Origin: Hyphodiscus hymeniophilus
Taxonomy: Eukaryota; Ascomycota; Leotiomycetes; Helotiales; Hyphodiscaceae
Assembly: GCA_016508695.1 (NCBI GenBank)
Contig: VNKQ01000005.1
Coordinates: forward strand, 1,860,001-1,924,000
Direction: 5' to 3'
Length of the DNA stretch: 64,000 bases
The notes under the pieces were generated by a model. It worked only from the letters and a program-made list of their open reading frames with translations, had not been told where the DNA came from and ran no database searches. The position numbers were made by a program, and so were the translations under genes. Positions 46,838-59,300 of the stretch are shown here, piece after piece (position 1 is the stretch's first letter; every line of letters starts with the position of its first letter).

Positions 46838-48272
46838 ATGACCGCCGAGTACGATCAGTTACTTCAGAATCCCCATGGGCTTTTTCCACAAATAAGCCGG
46901 GTCGAATGCGAGCGCGCGCTCAACATTGCCGATGGCGACGCCGATAATGCTGCATACTCTTTGCTAGCAGAGCAAGTCTTGGCCAGAGGGTCTGTGGGAG
47001 CAGCAAGAAGAGGATGACAGTGCAACCAGCGAAGAGGAAGATATACCGGTAAGATAAGGAGGCACTTCTATCTCCACCCCATACTATGAGGATTCCGAAG
47101 TTGAAGCACATGACCCGATTGTTGATCCTGTCGAGGAAATGCGCTCTTTCGGGGGGGATGAGGCCGCATACTCTTTGCTAGAAGGCAAAAGGAATCGGGA
47201 CGCACCCTGGCAATGTCCTTGGCCGGCATGATGTGGAAGTTACAGATGACGGTGGCCCCGACTGCCATGAGAAGCGCATTCGTAGCGTAGCATCTGATGA
47301 CGACTCGTCGAATACTCAGAAGAGAACTGCTGAGCTTGCGGTAGGAAATCCTCTTACTCAAAGTAGCATAGTCTTTGAAACTAATCTCATATTAAGGGTC
47401 TCCATGCTTCATTCTCTGCCAGGAAGAGAGCCCGCTTCGATAAGGGTAAGGCAAGAGAGCAAGATTCGGAGGAAAGAGATGAGGAAGAATCCTAAGCAAT
47501 CGATCAGATTGAAGCTGCAGGGAAGTGGCCGACGTAGGTGTATGAGATCAACCAAGAAAACTAAGACTAACTCATATTCACAGCAAGACATACCAGCATG
47601 CCAGTGGTATCAGTCTTTACTTCGGTAGTACCCAAACCCTCCGAAATAATATCCCCATGGAAATTCTCCACAAGAATTCTTCGTACTTTCCAAGCCGAAT
47701 CAATGGCTTGCTCCACCGCGAGTTAGGATTCAGCGAGATCCGGATGGAGATTCCGGAGGTCGAAGCCCATGGATTCGATCAAGCGTTGCAGTTCCTTATC
47801 TGTGGCGATAATAGTACTGGAGATGTCACAAATTCGGAGAAAATATCTTCTATGCTCGCTGCTATCAAAGCCGCGGCCTACCTCGATGCTCCTGAATTTT
47901 CAGCTCTTGCATACAAGATGCTCGCTAAGCTTAAGACTATTATGCAGCGATCGCTCAGCCTCGGAAAACGATCACATCCACTCAGCGTACGAATTCGGTG
48001 GCGAAGGAGCAGTCTGTCTCAGAATCCAGAAGCTCTTCGTTGATGTTGCGGTAAGAGCTCGAATGGAGCATAGGGATGACGATGCATCTGAGTACTTCTT
48101 CGAGAGGGAGATGATTAACAATGCTACATTCAAAGATGCTGTCGTGAAAGGTGTCTTTGAGTGCCTGGATGGTATTGAAAAGGTCATCACCCGGGAGGCG
48201 AAGGACAATGCCCCGGAAATTAGCCAGATCGTTTTCACTGATCCGCTCACCAATGAGCAAGTGCAATTCTGA
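46838..48272 (+). pseudogene. Decaying BTB/POZ-like gene with N-terminal UBA-like segment
   Basis: The region reads as pieces of one protein gene that no longer share a frame. The first piece from ATG 46838 (59 codons) has a UBA-like helix segment, VECERALNIADGDADNAAY, and stops at 47015. A different frame then reads acidic sequence (WEQQEEDDSATSEEED). A Lys/Glu-rich piece stops at TAA 47493. After a spliceable intron (donor GTAGGT, acceptor TTCACAG) comes a BTB-like domain: SLYFGSTQTLRNNIPMEILH, VEAHGFDQALQFLIC and AAIKAAAYLDAPEFSALAY. Its C-terminal part (ENDHIHSAYEFGGEGAV to the stop at 48272) is in another frame, with no GT between 47894 and 47946 to allow splicing. A short intron could remove the TAA, but the last shift looks real. 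AYSLL occurs twice, hinting at an internal duplication. A living gene with complex splicing or sequence errors remains possible. Confidence 0.6.
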
Positions 48273-48682
48273 TTTTAGCTCTACTCCACCTCATACCACT
48301 CCCATGTCATTCTGTCAAAAGTCAGTCAGTGTCGCCTACACTCAAGAAGTTGTAGATAGAGAATAAAGCTTTTGAAACTGCTCTGGTTCTGAAGTTGATC
48401 TTGTGATTCGAGATGATGCCAAGTAGTTCTTGATCGGCCCCAAAAAGCGTCGACGGCTTGGGTGACAACGATAGTAAAGCTTCGAGGTCTTATGGATGTG
48501 ATGCTATGAGAAGGCGGGTTGTTATTCGGGTTAAGAATACTAATCGCTCAAATCATGGATTCGACAAGTCAAGGCTCAAGCCTTTGGAGAGCCAGGTTAC
48601 GGTCGACACCAATCACCTTTCAGTGAGAAGTTACTATCATCAAGGTTTGGGTATCTTGCTTTATGTCTTCTTCATAATAATT
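48273..48682. other. Convergent intergenic region
   Basis: About 410 bases between the BTB-like remnant and the minus-strand DUF1640 gene. No frame with a recognisable domain was seen. Confidence 0.35.
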
Positions 48683-49588
48683 CTACATCAACAATCTCCA
48701 AGCACCGAGAATCAACGCAGCAGTACCTATACCAAGTCAGTAAACAGTCTACAGTCCGAGTCAAAAGATCAAGCTTACCAGTGCAAACACCCATGAGCCA
48801 CTGCAAAGTTTGGAACTTGACACCTTCCAACTTCTCCCTGAGCCCTGCAACCTCCTGCTCAATCTTCGTCTCAGTCTCCTTGATCTTCAACTCCTGCACA
48901 TTGGCCTCCTCTCTAATCCTGCCCTTTTCCAGATTCAAGTCTAACCGCACGGAGGCCTGTGTTCTGCTGACTTCATCTCTTAGTCTGCTGTTTAACTTCG
49001 CCAGATCGTTTGTAAGACGTTCGTGGGAAGCTCGGGTTGTAGACGACTCGGTAGAGTCTGCCGATAGAAGCTCAGAACGTAGTTTTGCGAAGTCTACTTT
49101 TTGGGTGTATGTTGCCTTTGCTTGGTCTTCGCGGAGGACCATGGTTCGGGTTAGGTTTTGTATGCTGGTATAGTCAGAAGGCTATTGCGAGTCTGGGAGG
49201 AGCATTGTAACCTTTCTTCAATGACATCGCTAAGAACCTTCATCATAGCCACTGACTGTGCTTCAGTAAAGCCTTCCTCTTGTAATCTTTGGACAAACTT
49301 GAGGGTATCGAAATGGTGATCTCGGGCTTGACGTGCTGTTGCGTGGAAGGCTCGGTGAACGGAGGCTTTTTGGAGCACGCTCGTTCTGAACTGAGTGGCC
49401 CTTTGTTTTGTCTGTATAATGGCATTGCTGTTCGCGTGTTCCGTAGGTCTTGAGGGATTCGGAAGGCTTGGTAAAGATGTGCTCAAGGACTGTACTATTT
49501 TGAGCTGTGCTGGAGCTGTCTGCCAGCTCAATCGGGGAAGTAAATATCGAGGCAGAGTTTGCGCCATGCCAAGTCCTGCTTTTACCAT
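48683..49588 (-). CDS. Mitochondrial DUF1640 protein (Fmp32/MCUR1-like)
   Basis: A predicted mitochondrial inner-membrane coiled-coil protein of the family that includes yeast Fmp32 and human MCUR1, linked to respiratory-chain assembly and, in animals, to the calcium uniporter. Exons 49588-49212, 49164-48779 and 48726-48683 give 268 aa. A basic presequence of about 80 residues ends near HRAFHATARQARDHHFDT. The conserved domain follows: FVQRLQEEGFTEAQSVAMMKVLSDVIEESIQ, TMVLREDQAKATYTQKVDFA and LRSELLSADSTESSTTRASH. A long coiled coil and a C-terminal TM segment (TLQWLMGVCTG to ILGAWRLLM) come last. Two starts are possible, 49588 or the in-frame 49567. The first intron has the less common donor GTTACA. 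The gene is divergent from eIF2-gamma with about 420 bases between starts. Confidence 0.9.
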
Positions 49589-50009
49589 TGCGTAGAATTG
49601 CCAAATTTACTTCACTACCTGGACTGACGAAAGAGGAGCTCGAGTAGTAAAATTACTGGCTCTTTGTGATATCCTAGGAAGCAACGAAGAGTTGTTTGAC
49701 ACTTAGGCTTCCTGTAGTTGAAACCATATGCCACTACGGCAGCCGAACCGTTTTGCGCTTTCTTTCTAGACGAACTTTTTGACTCACCCACGAGTTCGAT
49801 AGGACTTGAGGTTTTCTAGATTTCGTTCTCCATATCAAACTCACCACACACACGGATCCGCCAGAATCTCCCAAAGCTTTCAAGCAGTAACATAAGGCGG
49901 ATACGATACCCCCCGCTCAACCTACAACAGCAGGCGATTACTGCGCACAAAAGAATCCCACGAACTACCCCACCACGACATAGAAATTCCCCAAATACAA
50001 CCACCCAGC
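49589..50009. promoter_or_regulatory. Divergent promoter region, DUF1640 gene and eIF2-gamma
   Basis: About 420 bases between divergent starts must serve both genes. The eIF2-gamma side is CA-rich (49835-50005), a usual fungal leader composition. No TATA box stands out. Confidence 0.45.
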
Positions 50010-51618
50010 ATGGCGGCGAACGGTGATAGATATGGAAATGATCTCGAGTCTGACTCTGGATCTGAACCCGGATCCCCGGGACTCGATGCACAAAACGACC
50101 TTGACGATAACGTTCCAGAGATTGAAGAGAAGCCAGTCAAATCAGCCTTGAAGAAGTCAACGGCGAAAGAGCCTGCCCCAGCTGTTATCCGACCAGTCCT
50201 CCCACCCCAAACAGAGCCAAAAGACCTCGATGTCAAATCACTCACTCCTCTCACACCAGAAATTATCGCCAGGCAAGCAACGATCAATATTGGAACTATT
50301 GGACATGTGGCGCACGGAAAGTCAACGGTTGTGAAGGCGATATCAGGCGTGCAGACTGTTCGATTTAAGAACGAGTTGGAGCGAAACATTACGATTAAGC
50401 TTGGTTATGCCAATGCTAAGATCTACAAGTGTGATAACGAAGAGTGTCCAAGGCCTGGATGCTTCAGGAGTTATAAGAGTGAGAAGGAGGTGGACCCAGC
50501 TTGTGAACGTGACGGATGTTCTGGTACATACAGATTATTGAGACATGTTTCGTAAGTAGTTCACGCGATTTCAAGAACTGCTGAGCTAATTTGATTAAAG
50601 CTTCGTCGATTGCCCCGGGCACGATATTCTTATGAGCACTATGTTGTCTGGTGCCGCAGTCATGGACGCCGCTCTCTTGCTCATTGCAGGCAACGAAACA
50701 TGCCCGCAACCTCAAACCTCCGAACATCTTGCAGCCATCGAAATCATGAAGCTCGACAAAATTATCATCCTCCAGAACAAAGTTGATTTGATGAGGGAAG
50801 AGGGCGCAAACCAACACTACCAATCGATATTGAAGTTTATCCGAGGAACCGTTGCAGGAGGCGCACCGATTATTCCGATATCTGCTCAACTGAAGTTCAA
50901 TATTGATGCCATCAATGAGGCCATTGTTCACACCATCCCTGTTCCTCCTCGAGACTTCACAATGGATCCTCAAATGATTGTTATTCGTTCTTTTGATGTC
51001 AACAAGCCTGGCGCGGAGATTGATGACTTGAAGGGAGGTGTCGCTGGTGGTTCTATCCTACACGGTGTCTTGAAGATTGGAGACGAGATCGAAATCCGAC
51101 CTGGGATTGTCACCAGAGACGAAAAGGGAGCAATCAAGTGCCAGCCCATTTTCAGCAGAATCGTAACATTAAACTCGGAGAACAACGATTTGAAGTATGC
51201 TGTTCCAGGAGGACTTATCGGTGTTGGAACTCGCATCGATCCTACACTCTGCCGTGCCGATCGACTGGTTGGGTTCGTGCTTGGTCTCAAAGGCCGCCTG
51301 CCAGAGATCTACGTTGAAATCGAAGTCAACTACTACCTCCTGCGAAGACTCCTGGGTGTCAAGACCGCGGATGGAAAGCAAGCGAAGGTTGCCAAGCTGT
51401 CGAAGAATGAGGTTCTCATGGTAAACATCGGGTCAACTGCTACGGGTGCAAAGGTTGTGGCCGTAAAGCAGGATGCTGCGAAGTTGGTGCTGACCAGTCC
51501 CGCTTGCACAAAGGTTGGAGAGAAGGTTGCGTTGAGCAGACGTATTGAGAAGCATTGGCGCCTGATAGGATGGGCAACCATTGCAGCCGGTGTTACTCTT
51601 GATCCAAGCACTTCTTAG
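50010..51618 (+). CDS. GCD11: Translation initiation factor eIF2 subunit gamma
   Basis: The GTP-binding subunit of eIF2, which carries initiator Met-tRNA to the 40S ribosome. Exons 50010-50551 and 50601-51618 give 519 aa. After an acidic N-terminal extension come the G1 motif GHVAHGKST at residue 98, the zinc-ribbon cysteines (CDNEECPRPGC and later CERDGC), G3 DCPGHD, G4 NKVD and G5-like ISAQLK. Domains II and III follow (MIVIRSFDVNKPGAEIDDLK, VGFVLGLKGRLPEIY, VALSRRIEKHWRLIGWA). The intron falls just before DCPGHD and uses an AAAG|C acceptor. All hallmark residues are present and the length matches yeast Gcd11 (527 aa). Confidence 0.97.
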
Positions 51619-52959
51619 AGAGAGCGCAGTTAGCTATTTTTGATCTCTGTATTTGATGGTCGCACATTTGAGATCTGGTAGTGGTGCATTACTCCTGGCG
51701 GAGTGATAGATTGGGCTAAAAGTTAGCTTGACAGTTGAGAAAATGAAGAAATTAAGTAAGACGGGCTTCTTGATGACCCATTGTTTTGTGAAGTGTTCGC
51801 AGTAAATCCGTGTTCTCGATTCTCACGAGAAAAAGAACCGGGCTGTCAGCGTGGTACAGAAGCCTTGTATCAAGTGAGCAGCTGTAAACACAAAGCCAAT
51901 ACTCGGTAATTGTACTGTACATACTGTACTTGCTTCCGTAGAAGTGAGTACATGAAAACCCCACGCATGACCTGATCGTCAAACTGAAACGTAGAATAGG
52001 AAGCTATTAGCCTAATTGGCGTTGCTATAAGACTTAAGCCCAGTAGTAAACAATGTGCTTGAAATGGTCCAAGTTGAAAATGCTTGAGCTACCTAGTCTT
52101 GTGCGATCCTTGAGCGATCGAACACCGTTAGTCAATGCCGCAGTCTAGAACATTCTTATGATGAGCATCATATGCAGATTTATTGCATTGTATGTATTTA
52201 CGGAAGTAACAGTCCTGTAAGGTGACCTCGCTTCGCCTCCTGCGTGGAATACGACCGAGGGTAAAGGAAATAGGGGCTGCATGAGTCGTCGGGCTTCATC
52301 GAGATCTCGATGTCCGGATGTTGTTGCCAAGCTCGGATTGCGTCCAATGGGAGCCCCTGTCTCGTTCGCTTTACCTCGCCAGCCTTGCAGGTTGCCTACG
52401 GTATTATTTCTTTCCGTAGAAGCGGGCGAAATATTACGCCGTTGGGAATGAAAGACAACAAGCTCTCGTGATGAACCATTTGTTGTTGACGTGCATGATC
52501 TGTGGTAAACTGGTAAACGGCTGCCGACAACTTCCCTCCCTGTGTATACGACAGAGACCAAGCGAGAAAATCAATATCATCTAGAGAAGAAAAAGTGAAT
52601 AATCCTTCAAAGGCTCGTACCGAAATCGCCTTTTTCAGAGTTTGCCGTCTCCTCTTCAACCTTTGGAAACATCGAATCTCAACTGCCCCACAATCGCCCG
52701 ACTCCAGAACTTCTATCAACCTGCCCCTGGGGAACTGCACTCCTGCCGAATCAGAACACAGCGAAGAAATTCGGAATCCACCTCTTTCCGCCGCCGAGAG
52801 GTCTGGCAGCCACATCGACCAGGATTGTTTTGCAAACGAACGACGAACGCCGAATGCGCGGTCCGAACCAGGACATAAAGTCTGTCTGGCTCCTCTGTTC
52901 CCCAGATAAAGTCAAAGTCAGAGTCGACACCGAGCCCTTGCCTGGATAACTCCGACACG
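51619..52959. other. Intergenic, about 1.3 kb
   Basis: No gene recognised. Overlapping frames on both strands at 52145-53026 have no domain signal. The right end is the promoter and leader of the MFS transporter. Confidence 0.4.
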
Positions 52960-55142
52960 ATGGATGAGAAGCACGAAAGCAAGATGGAGGATACTGCCTG
53001 TAGTGTCTCGAGTCATTCAGCGACACTCCACGACGAGGAAAAGAAACTTGAAGCGGAACAATCGACGAGGGAAGCCACGAGATCTCCTTCGCCAGTACCC
53101 TTTGAGGAGGACCATGGCTTGAAGCAAGTAACTTCTAAAGCCATGTCCGCAAAGGAGGCGCAAGAGGAATTGACCAAGGTTATGACGAGTGGAGAGGGAG
53201 TGGAATATCCAACCGGCATGAAGTTGAACTTGATCTCCCTGGCGCTGTGTCTCTCTGTTTTCTTGATGGCTTTGGACAATACCATTGTAAGTGTTCCCAG
53301 CAAGAAATAGACCCCAGCTATTCGAGAACATGAAATGGATTGTACCATTTGGAGAGCTAGCAATAGCTGTGGCAAGAACAAGAATAAGAACGAGAACGAA
53401 GATTGAGATATCAAGGAAATAAGGACACAAAGACTGATACAATGATTCGTAGATCGCAACCGCAATCCCCAAAATCACCGATCAATTCCACAGTCTACCA
53501 GACGTCGGATGGTATGGTTCTGCCTACTTACTTACCACGGCATCCTTCCAATTACTCTTCGGAAAATTCTATACCTTCTTCTCGATCAAATGGGTTTATC
53601 TGGTCGCTATTGGCATCTTCGAGCTTGGAAGTTTGATTTGTGGTGTTGCGCCAAATTCCATTGCGCTGATCATTGGCCGAGCCGTCGCTGGTGTTGGCAG
53701 TGCTGGTATTTTCTCTGGCGCTCTCATCATCGTCGCATATTCGGTTCCCTTGGTCAAACGTCCAATGTATACTGGTTTCATTGGTGCAATGTATGGCATT
53801 GCTTCTGTGGCAGGTCCATTATTGGGCGGTGTGTTTACTGATAAAGGTAAGTCAAAGTCAAACCAAGTAATGGGTGGGCGTAGCTAACCAATATAGTGAC
53901 GTGGAGGTGGTGTTTCTATATTAACCTGCCCATTGGGGCCATTACTATGGTCGTCATAGCCATCTTCTTCACTGCCCCTCATAGGGCAAAGGTTGCAGAG
54001 CTTGGATGGAAAGAGCGTATCAAGGAGTTCGATCTCTATGGAACGTCTGTCTTCATTCCTGCGATTATCTGCCTTCTTTTGGCACTGCAATGGGGCGGAA
54101 CGAAGTACCCTTGGGGCTCCGGTCGCATCATTGCTCTGTTCGTAGTCTTTGGTGTGCTGATCGCTGCCTTCATCTCCATTCAATTCTGGAAGCAAGACTC
54201 GGCCACCATCCCGCCTTCGATTGTGAGTACCCCCTTTGCATCGCATGCAGTCCTTAGCGTCCTCATCCATGATCAGTATTCACTGTGTTGGTTTGAGTGA
54301 GAGATCGGCCTGGGGCCCCTGGCGCTGTCCTTCTAACCTGTGAAGCGCTTGCTGACTTCAAGAATAGATGAAAAAACGCAGCATGGCTGCGGCCTCATGG
54401 TTCTCTTTCACACTGGGCTCCTTCTTCCTCCTCTTGATATATTTTCTTCCTATCTGGTTTCAAGCTGTCAAAGGCGCTTCTGCCGTCAAGTCTGGAATCA
54501 TGAATTTGCCGATGGTTCTCACCTTGGTCTTGGTTTCGATCATGTCTGGAATTGGAGTCACCTTAGTCGGATACTGTAAGGACCCTGTTCCCGTCATTAC
54601 TTGTCTACATACTGATGTCCATAGACGCACCTTTGATGATTGGCTCTTCCTTCCTCATGGCGATTGGCGTGGGACTGATGTATACATTTACCCCAGAGAC
54701 AAATCACTCAATGTGGATCGGATATCAAGCAATCGCTGGAATCGGAATCGGTCTAGGAATGCAGCAACCCCTCATTGCTGTGCAAACCATTCTCGACATC
54801 TCGCAAGTCCCCATCGGCACTTCCGTAATCATTTTCCTCCAAACACTCGGTGGTGCTCTTTTCGTTTCAATTGGGAACAATATCTTCAATAACAAACTTG
54901 TCCAAGATCTCGCCAAGTACGCACCAAGCATCGATCCCAATATTGTGCTTTCCACAGGCGCGACTTCAATCCAGCATTCGATCGACAAGGCGGACCTTCC
55001 TGGTGTAACGTTGGCGTATAATAATGCTCTTACTCAGACGTTCCTTGCGGCTTCTATCATGGCTGCGTTGACAATTTTTGGTAGTGCCGCGATTGAGTGG
55101 AAGAGTGTTAAGGGAAAGAAGGTTGAAGTTGCTGCTGCATAG
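52960..55142 (+). CDS. MFS drug/toxin-type efflux transporter (DHA2, 14-TM)
   Basis: A predicted proton-coupled plasma-membrane exporter of the 14-spanner drug:H+ antiporter class. Exons 52960-53286, 53453-53846, 53897-54222, 54368-54575 and 54625-55142 give 590 aa. About 85 hydrophilic residues precede TM1 (LISLALCLSVFLMALDNTI). Family motifs are visible: LDNTIIATAIPKI in TM1, GWYGSAYLLTTASFQLLFGK with the loop after TM2, ELGSLICGVAPNS, IIGRAVAGVGSAGIFSGALI, the motif-C-like GPLLGGVFTD, and WRWCFYINLPIGAI. The tail is short and basic (KSVKGKKVEVAAA). Intron 1 (166 nt) and intron 3 (145 nt) are longer than typical. The substrate is unknown. It stands alone among housekeeping genes, so no cluster context helps. 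Confidence 0.92.
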
Positions 55143-56338
55143 TTTTTCCAGCGTATGCTTTTGTTGGATTTGGCATGGCGTTCTTGGAGGGAAGCATTTA
55201 CTACCTATAATAGCATAGACAGGCTGGCGACGTAGTCGGACAGCAGCCACACTTCTCTTTGTACAATATTGATATGATGGATGAACAGACGCGTTGTTGG
55301 TATAGAACGTAGCACGATCACACCACTTACATGGAACAAGTCCACTAGACCACTTGGAATAGAGAATTTTCAGTAGTACTTGAACAGTTGGTGAAATCGA
55401 ACCTTGATGGCTCTGTTTCTCGTAGGGAAAGACTCAGTAGTAATATAGCCGCTGTTGAGATTAAGTGCTTACTATTCCTCACTGGATTTGAAATTGGAAA
55501 GCGGCCGGCTCGTCCGGAGCACTCGCACTTTGGGTGCTTTGGTTCAGAGCTTACATATTCTCAAACCAAAGTTTCTTGCCTGTAGGGAGACTAGGCAAGA
55601 AAAGTATGTGTAATCATATAAGCGCGCTGGCAAGCGGTTAGTCCTACAGAGGTATGTCGAGACGCGTAACATCTAGAAGATCAAGGATTCAGGCCGTACA
55701 TAATAATTATCTTACCTTTCACGAGTACCGCTGCTATAAGATTTTAGAGATTGAGACAGTGTAAAGCAGTTTATGTGGTCCTTTGAATCTACAACTGCTT
55801 TCCTAACATTACTTGACTTCGCTTGTGCCCCTGGACGAATAAGGGGTGATCCGGACAGTGCAGGATATCAGACGCTCAGCAGCTCTACCATCAATTAAGA
55901 CTGCGAAGGGTTGTTCTCACATCTGGCTTTACGCTTCAATGAAGGAGATGCAAAGATTCTATCGAGATAAGAGGCAGAAATAGAAACTTGAACCTGGAAT
56001 CCGTCTTGGACTTGGTCATGTGACGAGCTGGCCAAATTTAGCTTAGTGAATTCCCGTCTTTGGTAGTACAGCTATTTGCCAGGTCGCCTCGCGCAAGCAA
56101 TTCCTAACGCAATCATCCCAACGACCTCCCACACAAACATCTACACGAATTCCCTTTCTTCCTTGGGAGCGTATGCAATCAATTACACTCCTTAATCACG
56201 AATACTACCTGCAATCGCCGATCTGAACACGGCTTGCGGAGAAGGGCATCGCCCAAACACATCTACCTTTCTCACAGGAAGTCAACAACCTTACTTCTCC
56301 TGCAATAATTTCAAGGCGCACCGCGCCAGTAAAGCAAT
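55143..56338. other. Intergenic, about 1.2 kb, clathrin promoter
   Basis: No gene seen. The last 250 bases are C/A-rich (CAACGACCTCCCACACAAAC) and fit a long clathrin 5' leader. A 65-codon frame at 55388-55585 has no recognised domain. Confidence 0.4.
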
Positions 56339-59300
56339 ATGAGTTCCTCTATGCTGCCGATCAAGTTCAACGAGCTTTTGATGTTGACGAGTGCTGGTGT
56401 TCAAGTACGTGCCTCGAGCTCTTAGATTTGCTCCCAGGCAACCTCCTTTAACTTGAAGCTTACTGACATCAACATTTCCAGGCCGCCTCAATTGGATTCA
56501 ACACATGTGTAAGTCTCTGCTTAACTGAGCTTGTTTCGGTAGTACTAATGATTTTCAGACTCTTGAATCCGACTCGTTCATTTGCATTCGCGAAAAGAAA
56601 GATGAAGCCTCCTCCCCCGAAGTCATAATCATCGACCTCAAAAACAACAATAATGCCATCAGACGACCCATCAAGGCAGACAGTGCCATTATGCACTGGA
56701 CAAAGCAGGTTATCGCGTTAAAGGCACAGTCAAGAACACTGCAAATATTTGATCTGGGCCAGAAGGCGAAGCTGAAGTCTGCAACGATGAATGAGGATGT
56801 TGTATTCTGGAAATGGTTCAGCGAGACAACTTTAGGCTTAGTCACAGAGACCACAGTTTACCACTGGGATGTCTTTGATGCAAGTCAGGCTGCTCCTGTT
56901 GAAGTATTCAAGAGAAACCAAAACCTCAATGTATGTAGAAGCGGACTAGCACGCAGCGTACGCTTTCTAACACAAATCTTAGGGCTGCCAAATTATCAAC
57001 TACCGTGTTAGCGACGATGGTAAATGGACGGTCGTGGTTGGAATTACACAACAACAAGGACGAGTTGTTGGTGCGATGCAACTCTACTCGCGGGATCGCG
57101 GCATCAGCCAAGCTATCGAAGGACATGCTGCTGCTTTCGGCACACTAAGATTAGAGGGTGCTCCTTCAGATACAAAGGTCTTTACCTTTGCAGTTCGCAC
57201 CGCGACTGGCGCAAAGCTTCACATCGTCGAGGTCGATCACCAGGCATCTAACCCGGTATTCGCCAAGAAGGCGGTTGATGTTTACTTCCCTCAAGAAGCA
57301 GTCAATGACTTCCCAGTTGCGATGCAGGTTTCGCAGAAGTACAGCATTATCTACCTTGTCACAAAGTACGGTTTCATCCACCTTTACGACCTGGAGACCG
57401 GCACTTGTATCTTCATGAACCGAATCTCCAGCGAGACCATCTTCATCACTGCACCGGATTCTGAATCTGCGGGTATAGGTAAATAGCCCTTCTATTGATT
57501 AAAGCACCTTCAGCTTCTCCTCCCCTATCCTCTTGCTCTTTTAACCACAACAGTACTCAGAACAGTCACAACATTTGCTAACATGTTCAAAGTTGGTGTA
57601 AATCGCAAGGGCCAAGTGCTATCTGTTGTAGTTGACGAAACCACGATTATCCCATACCTTCTTCAGAACCCCGCCAATTCGGGCTTGGCAGTTAAGCTTG
57701 CTTCGAGAGCAGGACTACCTGGAGCAGACAATTTATACGCCAACCAATTCGAGCAATTATTGAGTACAGGAAATTATGCAGAGGCTGCGAAGATTGCGGC
57801 CAATTCGCCTCGAGGCTTCCTACGAACTCCCCAGACGATCGAGCGATTCAAGGCTGTACCTGCACAACAAGGACAATTATCTGTCATTCTTCAATACTTT
57901 GGAATGCTGTTGGACAAGGGAACTCTCAACAAGCACGAAACGCTCGAGCTTGTACGACCCGTTCTGGCCCAGAACCGAAAGCACCTGCTTGAGAAATGGA
58001 TGAAGGAAAACAAGCTCGACTGCTCTGAGGAATTGGGTGATATTGTTCGACCCCACGACCTCAATCTTGCTCTTAGCATCTACTTGCGCGCAAATGTTCC
58101 AGGAAAGGTTGTCGCTGCTTTCGCCGAGACCGGACAATTTGACAAGATTTTACCTTACTCATCACAAGTTGGCTATCAACCAGACTATGTCGTATTACTG
58201 CAAAACATCGTTCGGATCAACCCTGGTAAGACTGTTTCCATTCTGAAATCCTATTGATGCCATGGAGTTGCTCAGGAGTGGTCTGATTGACGAACAAGTC
58301 AATCTGGCTTCTGAAATAGCTCCTAAGCTCTTTGCTCTCAAACAGTTCTTGCGTGAACAGTGCTAATGTAATGAACAGAAAAGGGTGCCGAATTCGCGAC
58401 TCAACTTGCCAACCATGAGGGTGGCTCATTGGTTGATATTGAGCGTGTCGTTGATGTCTTCCAATCCCAAAACATGGTTCAAGCTGCTACTGCATTCCTC
58501 CTTGATGCTCTGAAGGAGAACAAGCCAGAACAAGGTCATTTGCAAACCCGTCTTCTGGAAATGAATCTCATAAACGCTCCTCAAGTTGCTGATGCCATTC
58601 TTGGTAACGACATGTTCTCCCACTACGACAGACCACGCATTGCACAATTGTCTGAGCAAGCCGGGCTTTCTCAGCGAGCTCTTGAGCATTACGAAGACCC
58701 AGAAGCCGTGAAGCGCATAATTGTTAATATTGTCGCTTCTCCCGGTTTCAGTCAAGATTGGCTCACCGGTTTCTTTGGCCGCCTTTCTCTGGAGCAGTCT
58801 CTGGACTGCCTCGATGCTATGCTGAAGACCAACATTCGCCAGAACCTTGGAGCTGTCGTGCAAATCGCAACTAAATATTCCGACCTGCTTGGCCCCACCA
58901 GATTGATTGATATTTTTGAAAAATATCAGACTTCGGAAGGTCTCTTCTATTACCTTGGAAGCATTGTCAATCTTAGCGACGACCCAGACGTCAACTTCAA
59001 GTACATCCAGGCTGCAGTCGCCATGGGCCAATTCACAGAGGTTGAACGCATTTGCCGAGATAGCAATCACTACAATCCAGGTATGCCTATTTTCCACAGG
59101 ACAGCGGATTTCCCACACACGCTCCGAAGCTTCCTCGAGAATCTCAGATATCTGCAGTGCTAATTGAATGATTAGAGAAAGTAAAGAACTTCTTGAAGGA
59201 AGCTAAATTGACCGAGCAACTGCCACTTATCATTGTCTGCGACCGCTTCAACATGATTCATGACTTGGTCCTCTATCTCTACCAGAGCCAGCAGTTCAAG

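Noticed and set aside
55605..55720. Possible tRNA gene in a G/C-containing intergenic patch
   Set aside because: No consistent A box, B box (GGTTCRANNCC) or four-arm folding could be found; no tRNA was recognised anywhere in the window.
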